NCBI GenBank assembly: GCA_009705165.1
Contig: WLCU01000028.1
Location: 1 to 9,920 of the forward strand
From: Actinomycetota bacterium
Lineage (GTDB): Bacteria; Actinomycetota; Actinomycetes; Nanopelagicales; Nanopelagicaceae
Direction of reading: 5' to 3'
DNA length: 9,920 bases
This document shows, in pieces, positions 1-8,045 of the stretch. A model generated the notes under the pieces. The model was given only the letters and a program-made list of their open reading frames with translations, had not been told where the DNA came from and ran no database searches. Position 1 is the stretch's first letter; the number at the start of each line of letters is the position of its first letter. The translations under genes and the position numbers were made by a program.

Positions 1-1702
1 CGGTGCTTCATACCGATTCCGCGCACGCCCATTCGATTTAGTTTCAACTCCATCTGCATGCGAACACTGTGCCTCAGGTTGCGATATGCGCACCGATGTT
101 CGTCGAGGAAAAACTCTTCGTCGACTTGCTGGCGATGATGCACTTGTAAATGAAGAGTGGAACTGCGATAAGGGCCGTTGGGCATTTAAATATGTAACTG
201 CAGTGGATCGTTTAACAACACCACTTGTTCGAAATGAAGCCGGTGAACTTGTTTCAGCATCATGGCCAGAAGCACTTGCCGCTGCAGCTAAGGGATTAAA
301 GGCTGCAAAGGCTGCAGTTCTTGTTGGCGGTCGCGCTACTTATGAAGATGCTTATGGCTACAGTAAGTTTGCACGTGTTGCCCTTGGCACAAACGACATT
401 GATTTCCGTTCACGCGTTACTTCAGATGAAGAGCGTGAATTCTTAGCTGCGCGCGTTGTTGGTACCTCAACAACATATACCGACATTGATCGTGCAGATC
501 AGGTACTTCTTGTTGGCTTTGAGCCAGAAGAAGAATCACCAATTGTGTTCTTGCGACTTAATAAACAAGTTCGCAAGCGTGCACTCAAGGTGACTGCGGT
601 TGCTACCAAACTTTCAATTGGAGTTGAAAAACTCAAAGGTGAATTCGTAAAAACTTCACCTGGTCAAGAAGCAGCAGCGATTGCTTCACAAGCACTCACC
701 GCCAAATCAGTAATTCTTGTTGGTGAACGAGCTGGCGAAAGTGCTGGAGCACTTAGTGCAGTTGGCGCACTTGCTGATTCAACTGGTGCAAAGATTGCCT
801 GGATCCCACGTCGCGCAGGCGAGCGAGGAGCCTTAGAAGCTGGCGCAATCGGAAATCTATTGCCTGGTGGTCGCCCAGTAACTGATGCCGCTGCCCGCGT
901 AGATATTTCAACTGTTTGGGGCACCGATTCATTACCTACACATGTAGGCAAGAGCACTGCTGAAATCTTTGCCGCAGTTAATTCCGGAGAAATCGGCGCA
1001 CTTCTTGTCGGCGGAGTCGATCCACTTGATGGCGACAATAGCCAAGCGGCACTAGCCGCTTTAGAAAAAGCATTTGTTGTTTCACTTGAAATTGCACCGA
1101 GCGCAGTCACGCAGCGTGCAGATGTTGTTCTACCAGTCGCCGCAATTACAGAAAAGAGCGGATCATTTCTAAACTGGGAAGGCCGCCCGCGTTCATTTGA
1201 TGAAGCTGTTCAAGATTCACACAACCGAAGCGATCTTCGAATTCTTTCAATGATTGCCCAAGAGATGGGTGCGTCAGTAAATCTTGCAACTGTTACAGCG
1301 GCGATCAAAGAAATTGCATCCCTTGGAAAATGGGACGGTGCAAGAGCTGCAATGAATAAAGTTTCTGCAACAGCTGCACCATCGGTTAGCGGAGATCAAT
1401 TCATTCTTACTTCATGGCGTCGCCTGCTCGATCTTGGAACCCTACAAAAGGGCGAAGAAAACCTTGCTGGAACTTCACGCAAAACTGTGGCCGTTATTTC
1501 TCCAAAGCGCGCTGAATCCTTAGGCGTTGTCGATGGCGACCAACTCAAGATTTCAACTGGATTTGGATCAGTAACTCTAAGTGCACTTGTTGAAGATATT
1601 CATGACGATGCAGTGTGGGCGCCACGAAATTCACGTGGTTCTCAATTACTTGTAAATCTAGGCGTTGCACATGGCGCAGTAGTGACGGTGGTGAAAGCAT
1701 GA
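1..1702 (+). CDS. nuoG: NADH-quinone oxidoreductase subunit G (NuoG), 3' part; 5' end outside the window
   Basis: Large iron-sulfur subunit of the peripheral arm of complex I, which carries electrons from the NuoE/F module towards NuoI. The reading frame is open from the first base (first full codon at position 2), so the start lies upstream; 566 residues are present. The N-terminal 2Fe-2S and 4Fe-4S domains must be upstream. Window residues 20-55 (bases 59-166) carry CEHCASGC and then NCDKGRW, which is exactly Cx2Cx3Cx27C, the ligand pattern known for cluster N7. After this comes a molybdopterin-oxidoreductase-like fold without further cysteines, including VLPVAAITEKSGSFLNWEGR, and a molybdopterin-dinucleotide-binding-like C-terminal domain at about residues 494-566. 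In complex I this fold does not bind molybdenum (family knowledge). A full protein of about 790-800 residues is expected from bacterial NuoG sizes. The internal ATG at 86 lies after three of the N7 cysteines and is not the real start. The TGA stop overlaps the nuoH start as ATGA. Confidence 0.96.
   Translation, partial: GASYRFRARPFDLVSTPSACEHCASGCDMRTDVRRGKTLRRLAGDDALVNEEWNCDKGRWAFKYVTAVDRLTTPLVRNEAGELVSASWPEALAAAAKGLKAAKAAVLVGGRATYEDAYGYSKFARVALGTNDIDFRSRVTSDEEREFLAARVVGTSTTYTDIDRADQVLLVGFEPEEESPIVFLRLNKQVRKRALKVTAVATKLSIGVEKLKGEFVKTSPGQEAAAIASQALTAKSVILVGERAGESAGALSAVGALADSTGAKIAWIPRRAGERGALEAGAIGNLLPGGRPVTDAAARVDISTVWGTDSLPTHVGKSTAEIFAAVNSGEIGALLVGGVDPLDGDNSQAALAALEKAFVVSLEIAPSAVTQRADVVLPVAAITEKSGSFLNWEGRPRSFDEAVQDSHNRSDLRILSMIAQEMGASVNLATVTAAIKEIASLGKWDGARAAMNKVSATAAPSVSGDQFILTSWRRLLDLGTLQKGEENLAGTSRKTVAVISPKRAESLGVVDGDQLKISTGFGSVTLSALVEDIHDDAVWAPRNSRGSQLLVNLGVAHGAVVTVVKA
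1687..1694 (+). promoter_or_regulatory. Ribosome-binding site of nuoH
   Basis: GGTGGTGA contains GGTGA, the 3' half of the Shine-Dalgarno consensus AAGGAGGTGA. It lies 4 bases before the ATG at 1699, inside the last codons of nuoG. It supports 1699 as the nuoH start. The spacing is short, so coupling to nuoG translation through the ATGA overlap probably matters as well. Confidence 0.55.
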
Positions 1703-2946
1703 CAACAGCAGAGCTCATTGGCGCAGATTCCGGTGGAATCATCGCTATTAAGGCGCTATTAGTTTTCATTTTCTGCGTACTTCTTACATTGATGTCCGTA
1801 TGGGGCGAACGCCGCATCGTTGGTCGCATGCAAGAACGTCCTGGCCCAAACCGCGTTGGCCCATTTGGTTTAATTCAAGCTCTCGCCGATGGCGTGAAAT
1901 TAGCGCTTAAAGAAGATTTAATTCCTGCAGCCGCCGACAAAGTAGTTTTTGTTCTTGCGCCAATCATTAGTGCAACAACATGCTTTATGTCTTTTGCAGT
2001 TATTCCAATTACTGGTGAAGTCACATTATTTGGACACAAAACTGCGATGCAGTTAACTGACCTTCCAGTCGGTGTTTTATACGTACTAGCGATTGCATCT
2101 GTTGGTGTGTATGGAATTGTGTTAGCTGGTTGGTCTTCAGGTTCAACTTATCCATTGCTTGGCGGACTTCGCTCCAGCGCCCAAGTGATTTCTTATGAAG
2201 TAGCGATGGGCCTTTCATTAGTTGCGGTCTTTATCTATGCCGGTTCAATGTCAACGTCTGACATCGTGGCTGCGCAATCAACATGGTGGTACGGCGTTGT
2301 CTTGTTCCCATCATTTGCGATCTATGCAATTTCTATGGTCGGTGAAACTAACCGTGCACCTTTTGACTTAGCTGAAGCTGAAGGTGAACTCGTTGGTGGT
2401 TTCCATACTGAGTATTCATCTCTTAAATTCGCACTCTTTTTCTTAGCTGAATATGTAAACATCATTGCAGTATCAGCTCTTGCAACAACGCTCTTCCTGG
2501 GCGGATACCACGCACCTCCGGGCCTTGGATTCACAGAATCATGGCTAGGTGGCTGGTTCACTGCAATCTGGTTCTTCTTAAAAGTTCTAAGCTTCTTCTT
2601 CGTTTTCGTTTGGCTAAGAGGAACTTTGCCGCGGCTTCGTTACGACCAGTTCATGCAATTTGGCTGGAAGATATTGATACCCGTTTCAATTCTTTGGGTC
2701 TTAGTTGTTGCAACTCTTCGCTTGATGTCACTACAAGGTGCCCCACGTACTGTTGTTGTTGGTTTTGCAAGCTTTGTTGTGCTTCTCGTTATGGCAGTCA
2801 ATCTTGGATTCGATAACGCTAAGAAAAAGAAGTTGCAAGCACTCGAAGTGGAAGTTTCCACTCCATCATTTGCGGTACCAACAATTCCTATGAGTATTTC
2901 AACCATCAATGTTTCTAAGAACGGCAAGGGAGGCGATCATGTCTGA
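1699..2946 (+). CDS. nuoH: NADH-quinone oxidoreductase subunit H (NuoH)
   Basis: Integral membrane subunit (ND1 homologue) that forms much of the quinone-binding chamber and joins the peripheral arm to the membrane arm. It has 415 residues with about eight hydrophobic helices. The first conserved family block is [20 protein letters not shown] at residues 36-55. The second, acidic block at residues 221-239 has [15 protein letters not shown] followed by HTEY and forms the loop that faces the quinone site. [16 protein letters not shown] at 159-174 is also conserved. The start at 1699 is chosen because it forms an ATGA overlap with the nuoG stop, has a GGTGGTGA ribosome-binding match, and gives the expected short N-terminus MTTAELIG. 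The frame is open further upstream, but that would only extend into nuoG. Compared with E. coli NuoH (about 325 residues) it has a polar C-terminal tail from about residue 373, starting with a KKKK patch. Such tails occur in actinobacterial NuoH. The 3' end overlaps nuoI by 8 bases. Confidence 0.97.
   Translation: MTTAELIGADSGGIIAIKALLVFIFCVLLTLMSVWGERRIVGRMQERPGPNRVGPFGLIQALADGVKLALKEDLIPAAADKVVFVLAPIISATTCFMSFAVIPITGEVTLFGHKTAMQLTDLPVGVLYVLAIASVGVYGIVLAGWSSGSTYPLLGGLRSSAQVISYEVAMGLSLVAVFIYAGSMSTSDIVAAQSTWWYGVVLFPSFAIYAISMVGETNRAPFDLAEAEGELVGGFHTEYSSLKFALFFLAEYVNIIAVSALATTLFLGGYHAPPGLGFTESWLGGWFTAIWFFLKVLSFFFVFVWLRGTLPRLRYDQFMQFGWKILIPVSILWVLVVATLRLMSLQGAPRTVVVGFASFVVLLVMAVNLGFDNAKKKKLQALEVEVSTPSFAVPTIPMSISTINVSKNGKGGDHV
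2926..2933 (+). promoter_or_regulatory. Strong ribosome-binding site of nuoI
   Basis: AAGGGAGG ends 5 bases before the ATG at 2939. It lies within the last codons of nuoH, where it encodes part of the Lys-Gly-Gly tail. It is the deciding evidence for the nuoI start. Confidence 0.8.
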
Positions 2947-3550
2947 GCAACTCGAACCGCTAAAGAAAAATGAGATCTCTGTAAATGATGTTTCATACAA
3001 TCATGTAGAAACCGGTGAGTCTGTTGGTGCCCTTGGCCACGCAAAAGGCTTTTGGGTCACCTTTACTAAGATGTTTAAGAAGCCATTAACGGTTGAATAT
3101 CCAGAAGTAAAGGCTCCTACACAGGATCGCTTTCACGGACGTCACCAACTTAACCGCCACCCAGATGGTCTTGAAAAATGTATTGGTTGTGAACTTTGTG
3201 CCTGGGCATGTCCAGCAGATGCAATTTACGTCGAAGGCGCGAATAACACTGAAGAGAATCAAATGTCACCAGGTGAGCGCTACGGCAAGGTGTATCAAAT
3301 TAACTACCTGCGCTGTGTTTTCTGCGGACTCTGTATTGAGGCTTGCCCAACACGTGCATTAACAATGACTCAAGAATATGAGTTAGCCGATGATTCACGT
3401 GCAAAGTTAATTTTTGAAAAAGAAGATTTGTTAGCTCCTCTTCGCCAAGGAATGTTGATGCCTCCGCATCCAATGTATCCAGGCATGGATGACAGCAATT
3501 ACTACAAGGGTGATGTGAAGGAAGCTCACCCATCACAGGATGTGAATTAA
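2939..3550 (+). CDS. nuoI: NADH-quinone oxidoreductase subunit I (NuoI), 2x[4Fe-4S] ferredoxin-like
   Basis: Peripheral-arm subunit that carries clusters N6a and N6b and passes electrons from NuoG towards N2 in NuoB (family knowledge). It has 203 residues. Two ferredoxin-type motifs are seen: [12 protein letters not shown] with Cys 81, 84, 87 and 91, and [12 protein letters not shown] with Cys 126, 129, 132 and 136. In each, the fourth Cys followed by Pro ligates the partner cluster. The amphipathic segment [20 protein letters not shown] at 37-56 is the part that sits on the membrane. [16 protein letters not shown] and SPGERYG are characteristic of actinobacterial NuoI. ATG 2939 is chosen over the in-frame ATG at 2909 because AAGGGAGG lies 5 bases before it, while 2909 has no such site and would add a longer overlap with nuoH. 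The first 35 residues are polar and variable. The C-terminal tail, with [17 protein letters not shown], is also hydrophilic. It overlaps nuoH by 8 bases and abuts nuoJ with no gap. Confidence 0.97.
   Translation: MSEQLEPLKKNEISVNDVSYNHVETGESVGALGHAKGFWVTFTKMFKKPLTVEYPEVKAPTQDRFHGRHQLNRHPDGLEKCIGCELCAWACPADAIYVEGANNTEENQMSPGERYGKVYQINYLRCVFCGLCIEACPTRALTMTQEYELADDSRAKLIFEKEDLLAPLRQGMLMPPHPMYPGMDDSNYYKGDVKEAHPSQDVN
3537..3545 (+). promoter_or_regulatory. Ribosome-binding site of nuoJ
   Basis: AGGATGTGA differs from the Shine-Dalgarno core AGGAGGTGA at one position and ends 5 bases before the ATG at 3551. It lies within the last codons of nuoI. Confidence 0.6.
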
Positions 3551-4342
3551 ATGGTTGATTTAGCAATCTCGGTTGGGACCACACAAAACCCAGAAGCTAT
3601 TTTATTTTGGGTTTTAGCTCCACTAACAGTTGCCGCAGCTTTGGGAATGTTATTGGTCAAAAAAGCCGTTCACTCCGCAATTTTGATGGCATCTGTAATG
3701 ATCAACCTTGCAATCTTTTATATCGCTCAAGATGCGCTCTTCCTAGGAATTGTCCAGATTGTTGTTTACACCGGTGCAGTAATGATGCTCTTCCTATTTA
3801 TTCTTATGTTAGTAGGCGTTGATTCATCAGATTCACTGACAGAAACAATTACTGGTTTACGCCCAATCGCAATCGTCGCATCAGTTGGTTTTGGTGGTTT
3901 ACTAATTTCACTTATTGGCCGGGCAACTTTGGGCCGCAGTGCGGTGGGTCTATCTGAGGCAAACATGAATGGAAATGTGAAAGGTCTTGCTTCACTTCTA
4001 TTTTCAACTTATGTCTGGCCATTTGAAGTTGTTTCGGCGCTTCTTATTACTGCAGCCTTAGGTGCAATGGTTCTTGCACATCATCAACGTATTCAGACTC
4101 GTCCAACTCAACGCGAAATGTCGACCGCAAGATTTCGCGGAGAATCCCTTGCAAATGCGGCAGGTCTTCCAGGTCCTGGAGTTTATGCCCGACATAACGC
4201 TGTGGATGTTCCCGCGCTTTTGCCAGATGGAACTCCAGCGGCAAATTCAATTAACGCAACGCTTAAAGCACGCGGTGACATGTTGACTTCAGGAAGTTTT
4301 GAACTTGGCAAAGTTGATACAAGTGCAGAGGAGGAGAAGTAA
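3551..4342 (+). CDS. nuoJ: NADH-quinone oxidoreductase subunit J (NuoJ)
   Basis: Small membrane subunit (ND6 homologue) next to NuoH, NuoA and NuoK. It takes part in coupling quinone reduction to proton movement. It has 263 residues with about five hydrophobic helices in the first 178. The conserved third helix is seen at about 66-89 as IVQIVVYTGAVMMLFLFILM, with the Tyr73-Thr-Gly75 site where other complex I structures show a pi-bulge in this helix (family knowledge). The last helix is followed by AHHQRIQTRPTQ and a hydrophilic tail of about 80 residues that E. coli NuoJ (about 184 residues) lacks. The tail is rich in Ala, Gly, Pro and Asn and ends in an acidic EEEK. Longer NuoJ proteins of this kind are usual in actinobacteria. 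The ATG follows the nuoI TAA directly, and the nuoJ TAA is followed directly by the nuoK ATG. Confidence 0.96.
   Translation: MVDLAISVGTTQNPEAILFWVLAPLTVAAALGMLLVKKAVHSAILMASVMINLAIFYIAQDALFLGIVQIVVYTGAVMMLFLFILMLVGVDSSDSLTETITGLRPIAIVASVGFGGLLISLIGRATLGRSAVGLSEANMNGNVKGLASLLFSTYVWPFEVVSALLITAALGAMVLAHHQRIQTRPTQREMSTARFRGESLANAAGLPGPGVYARHNAVDVPALLPDGTPAANSINATLKARGDMLTSGSFELGKVDTSAEEEK
4329..4334 (+). promoter_or_regulatory. Strong ribosome-binding site of nuoK
   Basis: AGGAGG, within the purine-rich AGAGGAGGAGAAG run, lies 8 bases before the ATG at 4343. It also encodes the acidic Glu-Glu-Glu end of NuoJ. It is a near-perfect site placed where a short gene follows with no spacer. Confidence 0.8.
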
Positions 4343-4642
4343 ATGGATGCAGCTAACTACTTATATCTATCAGCACTTCTTTTCACTATCGGTGCAGTTG
4401 GCGTAGTTGTTCGCCGCAACGCAATCGTTGTTTTCATGTGCATCGAACTCATGCTCAATGCGGCTAATTTAGCTTTTGTAACTTTTTCTAGAATCAATGG
4501 TGATCTCAACGGTCAAGTTGTTGCCTTCTTTACGATGGTGGTTGCAGCCTGCGAAGTTGTAGTTGGTCTGGCAATCATCGTGACGATTTATCGCTCACGC
4601 CGTTCAGCATCTGTTGATGATGCTAGTTTGTTGAAGCGATAA
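4343..4642 (+). CDS. nuoK: NADH-quinone oxidoreductase subunit K (NuoK)
   Basis: Small three-helix membrane subunit (ND4L, MrpC-like) that forms part of the proton path between NuoJ and NuoN. It has 99 residues, the normal length for the family. Both conserved membrane glutamates are present: Glu35 in [13 protein letters not shown] and Glu71 in [13 protein letters not shown], equivalent to E. coli Glu36 and Glu72, which are needed for coupled activity (family knowledge). The C-terminus after YRSRR is short and polar. The start directly follows the nuoJ stop and is preceded by the strongest ribosome-binding site of the window. nuoL begins 2 bases after the stop. Confidence 0.97.
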   Translation: MDAANYLYLSALLFTIGAVGVVVRRNAIVVFMCIELMLNAANLAFVTFSRINGDLNGQVVAFFTMVVAACEVVVGLAIIVTIYRSRRSASVDDASLLKR

Positions 4643-4644
4643 CT

Positions 4645-6531
4645 ATGACAACTTCAAATAGCCTCGTATATCTGATTGCGCTTCCACTTCTTGGAGCAAC
4701 GATTCTTCTTCTTGCTGGCCGTCGAGCTGATAAGTGGGGACATCTTCTCGGAACTTTGATGTCAGCATCATCTTTTGGTGTTGGCCTGTATCAACTTTCA
4801 CAGATGCTCAGTCGCTCAAATGAAGCGCGCCCTGTAACCCAGAAACTTTTCGAGTGGATTTCAGTCGGAACCTTTAATGTTGATGCCGGACTTCTCTTAG
4901 ATCAACTTTCAATCTGTTTCGTACTTCTTATCACCGGAGTCGGAACATTGATTCATATTTATTCAATTTCTTACATGTCGCACGATCATGATCGCCGACG
5001 TTTCTTTGCATACCTAAACCTCTTTATCGCTGCGATGTTGTTGCTTGTACTTGGTAACAGCTACCTCAATCTTTATGTTGGCTGGGAAGGCGTTGGTCTT
5101 GCCTCATATCTATTGATTGGTTTCTGGAATCAAAAGCCGGCTTATGCAACTGCCTCCAAAAAAGCATTTGTCATGAACCGTATTGGAGATATGGGTCTGT
5201 CTTTTGCAATCATGATCGCTTTTGCAACTATTGGTACTGTCTCATTTGAAGGCATCAAAGAGCATGCCCACCACACATCAACTGGGGCGCTTACAGCAAT
5301 TGGAATTATGTTGTTGGTTGCAGCAACTGGAAAATCAGCTCAGTTCCCATTACAGGCCTGGCTCGGTGATGCGATGGCAGGCCCAACGCCAGTTTCTGCA
5401 CTTATTCACGCGGCAACAATGGTGACAGCTGGTGTTTATTTAATTACGCGCTCAAACTTCATCTTTGATGCCGCTCCAACTGCTCAACTATTAGTTGTCA
5501 TTGTTGGCGCAATTACCTTGTTGTTCGGAGCATTAATCGGTACTGCCAAAGATGACATTAAGAAAGCACTTGCAGCTTCAACAATGTCGCAAATTGGTTA
5601 CATGATTCTCGGTGCAGGACTTGGCCCTGTTGGTTATGCCTTTGCAATCATGCACCTACTTACACATGGTTTCTTTAAAGCTGGAATGTTCCTTGGAGCA
5701 GGTTCAGTAATGCATGGAATGAACGATGAAGTAAATATGCGCAAATATGGTGCACTGCGTAAATTTATGCCAATTACTTTCGTAACATTTGGTCTTGGAT
5801 ATCTTGCAATTCTTGGAGTTCCTCCATTTGCTGGTTTCTATTCCAAAGACATGATCATTGAAACTGCATTCAACTCTGGTGGCACAAAAGGCATCATTCT
5901 TGGTGTGGTCACACTTCTTGGTGCGGGCATCACGGCGTTCTACATGACTCGTGTAATGATTCTTACTTTTACTGGAAAATCACGCTGGGATGCCGAAGCG
6001 CATCCGCATGAATCTCCAATTTTGATGTGGTTACCAATGGCGATTCTTGCAGTTGGTTCAGTTTCTTCAGGATTCCTACTAAGCCGCGGTGATGCACTAG
6101 TTAACTGGCTAGCGCCGTTGTTTGAGCATCACGGTGAACATGAAGAACTTCTTGCACCAATCGTTGTATCTGGCCTTGCCTTAGCCATGGTTGCTATCGG
6201 AGTTGCAGTTGCATTCTTGAAGTATTCACGCCAGGAAGTTGCAGCTGTTGCCCCTGAAAATGTTTCAGTCTTCACAAAGATTGCTCGCCAAGATTTGATG
6301 CAAGATTCATTTAACGAGGCAGTCTTTATGCGCCCGGGTCAGTTACTAACTTCGGCTTTAGTTAAAACCGATGAACATGTTATTGACGGTGCAGTTCGCG
6401 GAGTTGCTCAGTTGGCGCTTGGATCAGGCTCAGTTCTGCGCGGAGTTCAAAGTGGATTTGTACGTAGCTATGCCGCGCTCATTCTTATCGGAGCAGCCTT
6501 ACTGATTGCAGCGATTTGGGTGGTGATTTAA
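4645..6531 (+). CDS. nuoL: NADH-quinone oxidoreductase subunit L (NuoL), antiporter-like
   Basis: Distal antiporter-like proton-pumping subunit (ND5, MrpA-like) of the membrane arm. It has 628 residues, close to E. coli NuoL (about 613), with roughly sixteen hydrophobic helices. The channel residues are all visible: Glu148 in GWEGVG, Lys230 in [16 protein letters not shown], His255 in SALIHAATM, Lys346 in [10 protein letters not shown] and Lys401 in FYSKDMI. The C-terminal part, about 515-600, is the region expected to form the long lateral helix along NuoM and NuoN. A final hydrophobic anchor from about 608 ends in [12 protein letters not shown]. The loop at 493-501, FEHHGEHEE, is rich in His and Glu. 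The ATG lies 2 bases after the nuoK stop, with only a weak GAAG at 4633-4636 as a ribosome-binding site. This suggests reinitiation by ribosomes that finish nuoK. No truncation or frameshift is seen. Confidence 0.97.
   Translation: MTTSNSLVYLIALPLLGATILLLAGRRADKWGHLLGTLMSASSFGVGLYQLSQMLSRSNEARPVTQKLFEWISVGTFNVDAGLLLDQLSICFVLLITGVGTLIHIYSISYMSHDHDRRRFFAYLNLFIAAMLLLVLGNSYLNLYVGWEGVGLASYLLIGFWNQKPAYATASKKAFVMNRIGDMGLSFAIMIAFATIGTVSFEGIKEHAHHTSTGALTAIGIMLLVAATGKSAQFPLQAWLGDAMAGPTPVSALIHAATMVTAGVYLITRSNFIFDAAPTAQLLVVIVGAITLLFGALIGTAKDDIKKALAASTMSQIGYMILGAGLGPVGYAFAIMHLLTHGFFKAGMFLGAGSVMHGMNDEVNMRKYGALRKFMPITFVTFGLGYLAILGVPPFAGFYSKDMIIETAFNSGGTKGIILGVVTLLGAGITAFYMTRVMILTFTGKSRWDAEAHPHESPILMWLPMAILAVGSVSSGFLLSRGDALVNWLAPLFEHHGEHEELLAPIVVSGLALAMVAIGVAVAFLKYSRQEVAAVAPENVSVFTKIARQDLMQDSFNEAVFMRPGQLLTSALVKTDEHVIDGAVRGVAQLALGSGSVLRGVQSGFVRSYAALILIGAALLIAAIWVVI
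6519..6526 (+). promoter_or_regulatory. Ribosome-binding site of nuoM
   Basis: GGTGGTGA ends 7 bases before ATG 6534 and lies in the last codons of nuoL. It is the same octamer found before nuoH. It favours the ATG at 6534 over the TTG at 6516, which the site would lie behind. Confidence 0.55.
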
Positions 6532-6533
6532 TA

Positions 6534-8045
6534 ATGTTAAATTCATTGACGCTTTTGATGGCATTGCCAATCATCGGATCAATCGTAGTTGCACTATTGC
6601 CAAAGACTAAGGAAACTCTGGCTAAACAGGTTGCACTAATCACCACTCTAATCGTGGCAGGTGCAACGATTGCGATGGCCGTTAATTTTCAACGAGATAA
6701 CGTTGATCTACAGTTTGTTGAAAAGTATTCGTGGATTCCAACCTTTGGAATTAATTTTGCAGTCGGAATCGACGGCCTTGCACTTGTCCTAATTTTAATG
6801 TCCACTGTTCTTGCACCAATCGTTGTTTTGGCCGGTTGGAATGAAGCTCATGGCGGCCGTTGGTCAGTTAAAGTTTTTTATATATTGATTCTTGTCTTAG
6901 AGACCATGATGATTGGCGTCTTTGCCGCAACTGATGTCTTCTTGTTCTATGTAATCTTTGAAGCCATGTTGATTCCGGTTTATTTCCTAATTGGTGGTTA
7001 CGGAACTGGTCAACGTTCGGCAGCGGCAGTTAAATTCTTGATCTATAGCCTTTTTGGTGGATTGCTAATGCTGGCTTCAATCATCGGACTTTACGTAATG
7101 TCTGGTGCTCAAGGCGGACATACATTTGATCTTCAAGCTTTGTCTCAACTAGAGATGAGTTCGACTACTCAGAACTTCTTGTTCCTAGGATTCTTTATCG
7201 CTTTTGCGATTAAAGCCCCACTGTGGCCGCTTCATACTTGGTTGCCAGATGCTGCTGATTCGGCAACACCAGGAACTTCAGTTTTGCTTTTAGGTGTGCT
7301 GGATAAAGTCGGAACTTTTGGAATGATTCGCTACTGCTTGACTCTGTTTCCAGATGCAAGCAAGACCTTTACTCCGATGATTCTGGTTCTTTCAGTTATT
7401 TCAATTGTTTACGGCGCATTCCTTGCAATTGGTCAGCGTGATCTCAAGCGCTTAATCGCTTTCACTTCAATTTCCCACTTTGGTTTTATCACTATGGGAA
7501 TTTTTGCAATGACCTCACAAGGCCAAAGTGGCGCTACTTTGTACATGTTTAACCATGGATTCTCTACCGCTGCACTATTTCTTGTTGGCGGCTGGATGAT
7601 TTCACGACGTGGCTCTTCAACAATTGCCGACTTTGGTGGACTACAGCGAGTTACCCCGGTTATGGCCTGGTCATTTTTCTTGGCAGGAATGTCATCGCTA
7701 GCTCTGCCAGGCATGTCTAGTTTTGTGAGTGAATTCCTGGTTCTTGTCGGAACATTTACTAGATATCCAGTGCATGCAGTGATTGCAACATTTGGAATCG
7801 TATTGGCGGCTTTGTACATTTTGATTCCAGTTCAAAAGGCGCTGCACGGACCAACTACTGCTGGCAATGAAAACTTAAGTGATCTAAACCTTCGCGAGAA
7901 AATTGCAATTGCTCCAGTAATTGCAATCATTATTGCTCTTGGTTTTTATCCTTCGCCACTCTTGAAAGTTATTAATCCAGCATCTGCACATGTCATTGCT
8001 CAAATGGGCTTTACGGATCCAGCTCCAACGAATGGTGATAAATAA
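6534..8045 (+). CDS. nuoM: NADH-quinone oxidoreductase subunit M (NuoM), antiporter-like
   Basis: Middle antiporter-like proton-pumping subunit (ND4, MrpD-like), placed between NuoL and NuoN. It has 503 residues from ATG 6534 with about fourteen helices. Key residues are present: Glu143 in IFEAMLIPVYFLIG, Lys227 in AFAIKAPLWPLHTWLPDA, Lys258 in LLLGVLDKVG, His315 in TSISHFGF and Glu400 in SSFVSEFLVL. The last is the family's distinctive Glu where NuoL and NuoN have Lys. In E. coli the equivalents are Glu144, Lys234, Lys265 and Glu407. A TTG at 6516 would add six residues (start-GGDLI) and overlap nuoL. The ATG is preferred because it lies 2 bases after the nuoL stop, follows a GGTGGTGA site at good spacing, and gives the usual N-terminus. 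The stop shares one base with the nuoN start (TAATG). Confidence 0.97.
   Translation: MLNSLTLLMALPIIGSIVVALLPKTKETLAKQVALITTLIVAGATIAMAVNFQRDNVDLQFVEKYSWIPTFGINFAVGIDGLALVLILMSTVLAPIVVLAGWNEAHGGRWSVKVFYILILVLETMMIGVFAATDVFLFYVIFEAMLIPVYFLIGGYGTGQRSAAAVKFLIYSLFGGLLMLASIIGLYVMSGAQGGHTFDLQALSQLEMSSTTQNFLFLGFFIAFAIKAPLWPLHTWLPDAADSATPGTSVLLLGVLDKVGTFGMIRYCLTLFPDASKTFTPMILVLSVISIVYGAFLAIGQRDLKRLIAFTSISHFGFITMGIFAMTSQGQSGATLYMFNHGFSTAALFLVGGWMISRRGSSTIADFGGLQRVTPVMAWSFFLAGMSSLALPGMSSFVSEFLVLVGTFTRYPVHAVIATFGIVLAALYILIPVQKALHGPTTAGNENLSDLNLREKIAIAPVIAIIIALGFYPSPLLKVINPASAHVIAQMGFTDPAPTNGDK
8034..8038 (+). promoter_or_regulatory. Ribosome-binding site of nuoN
   Basis: GGTGA ends 6 bases before ATG 8045, inside the last codons of nuoM. 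It is the 3' half of the Shine-Dalgarno consensus and acts together with the TAATG stop-start overlap. Confidence 0.45.

Noticed and set aside
86..88. ATG in nuoG as a possible true gene start
   Set aside because: The frame is open to the window edge, and the N7 cysteines and the conserved YRFRARPFDLV segment lie before it. The gene is simply cut by the window start.
664..1110. Open frame of 148 codons on the minus strand inside nuoG
   Set aside because: It lies antisense to a strongly conserved gene, its Ala/Ser/Pro-rich product has no recognisable motif, and nothing marks it as a gene. It is a shadow of the coding strand.
1615..1698. Longer nuoH start within nuoG
   Set aside because: It would add 28 residues encoded inside nuoG that do not resemble a NuoH N-terminus. 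The ATGA junction at 1699 with a nearby GGTGA is the better start.
59..1702. Molybdopterin oxidoreductase (formate dehydrogenase-like) enzyme
   Set aside because: The fold is related, but the gene sits directly before nuoH-N and carries the NuoG-specific segments. No catalytic Cys or Sec follows the iron-sulfur motif.
2909..2938. Upstream ATG for nuoI
   Set aside because: It has no ribosome-binding site, whereas the ATG at 2939 has AAGGGAGG at ideal spacing.
7433..7819. Open frame of 128 codons on the minus strand inside nuoM
   Set aside because: It is antisense to conserved NuoM helices and has no recognisable protein features or clear start signal. The frame is open because of codon bias in nuoM.
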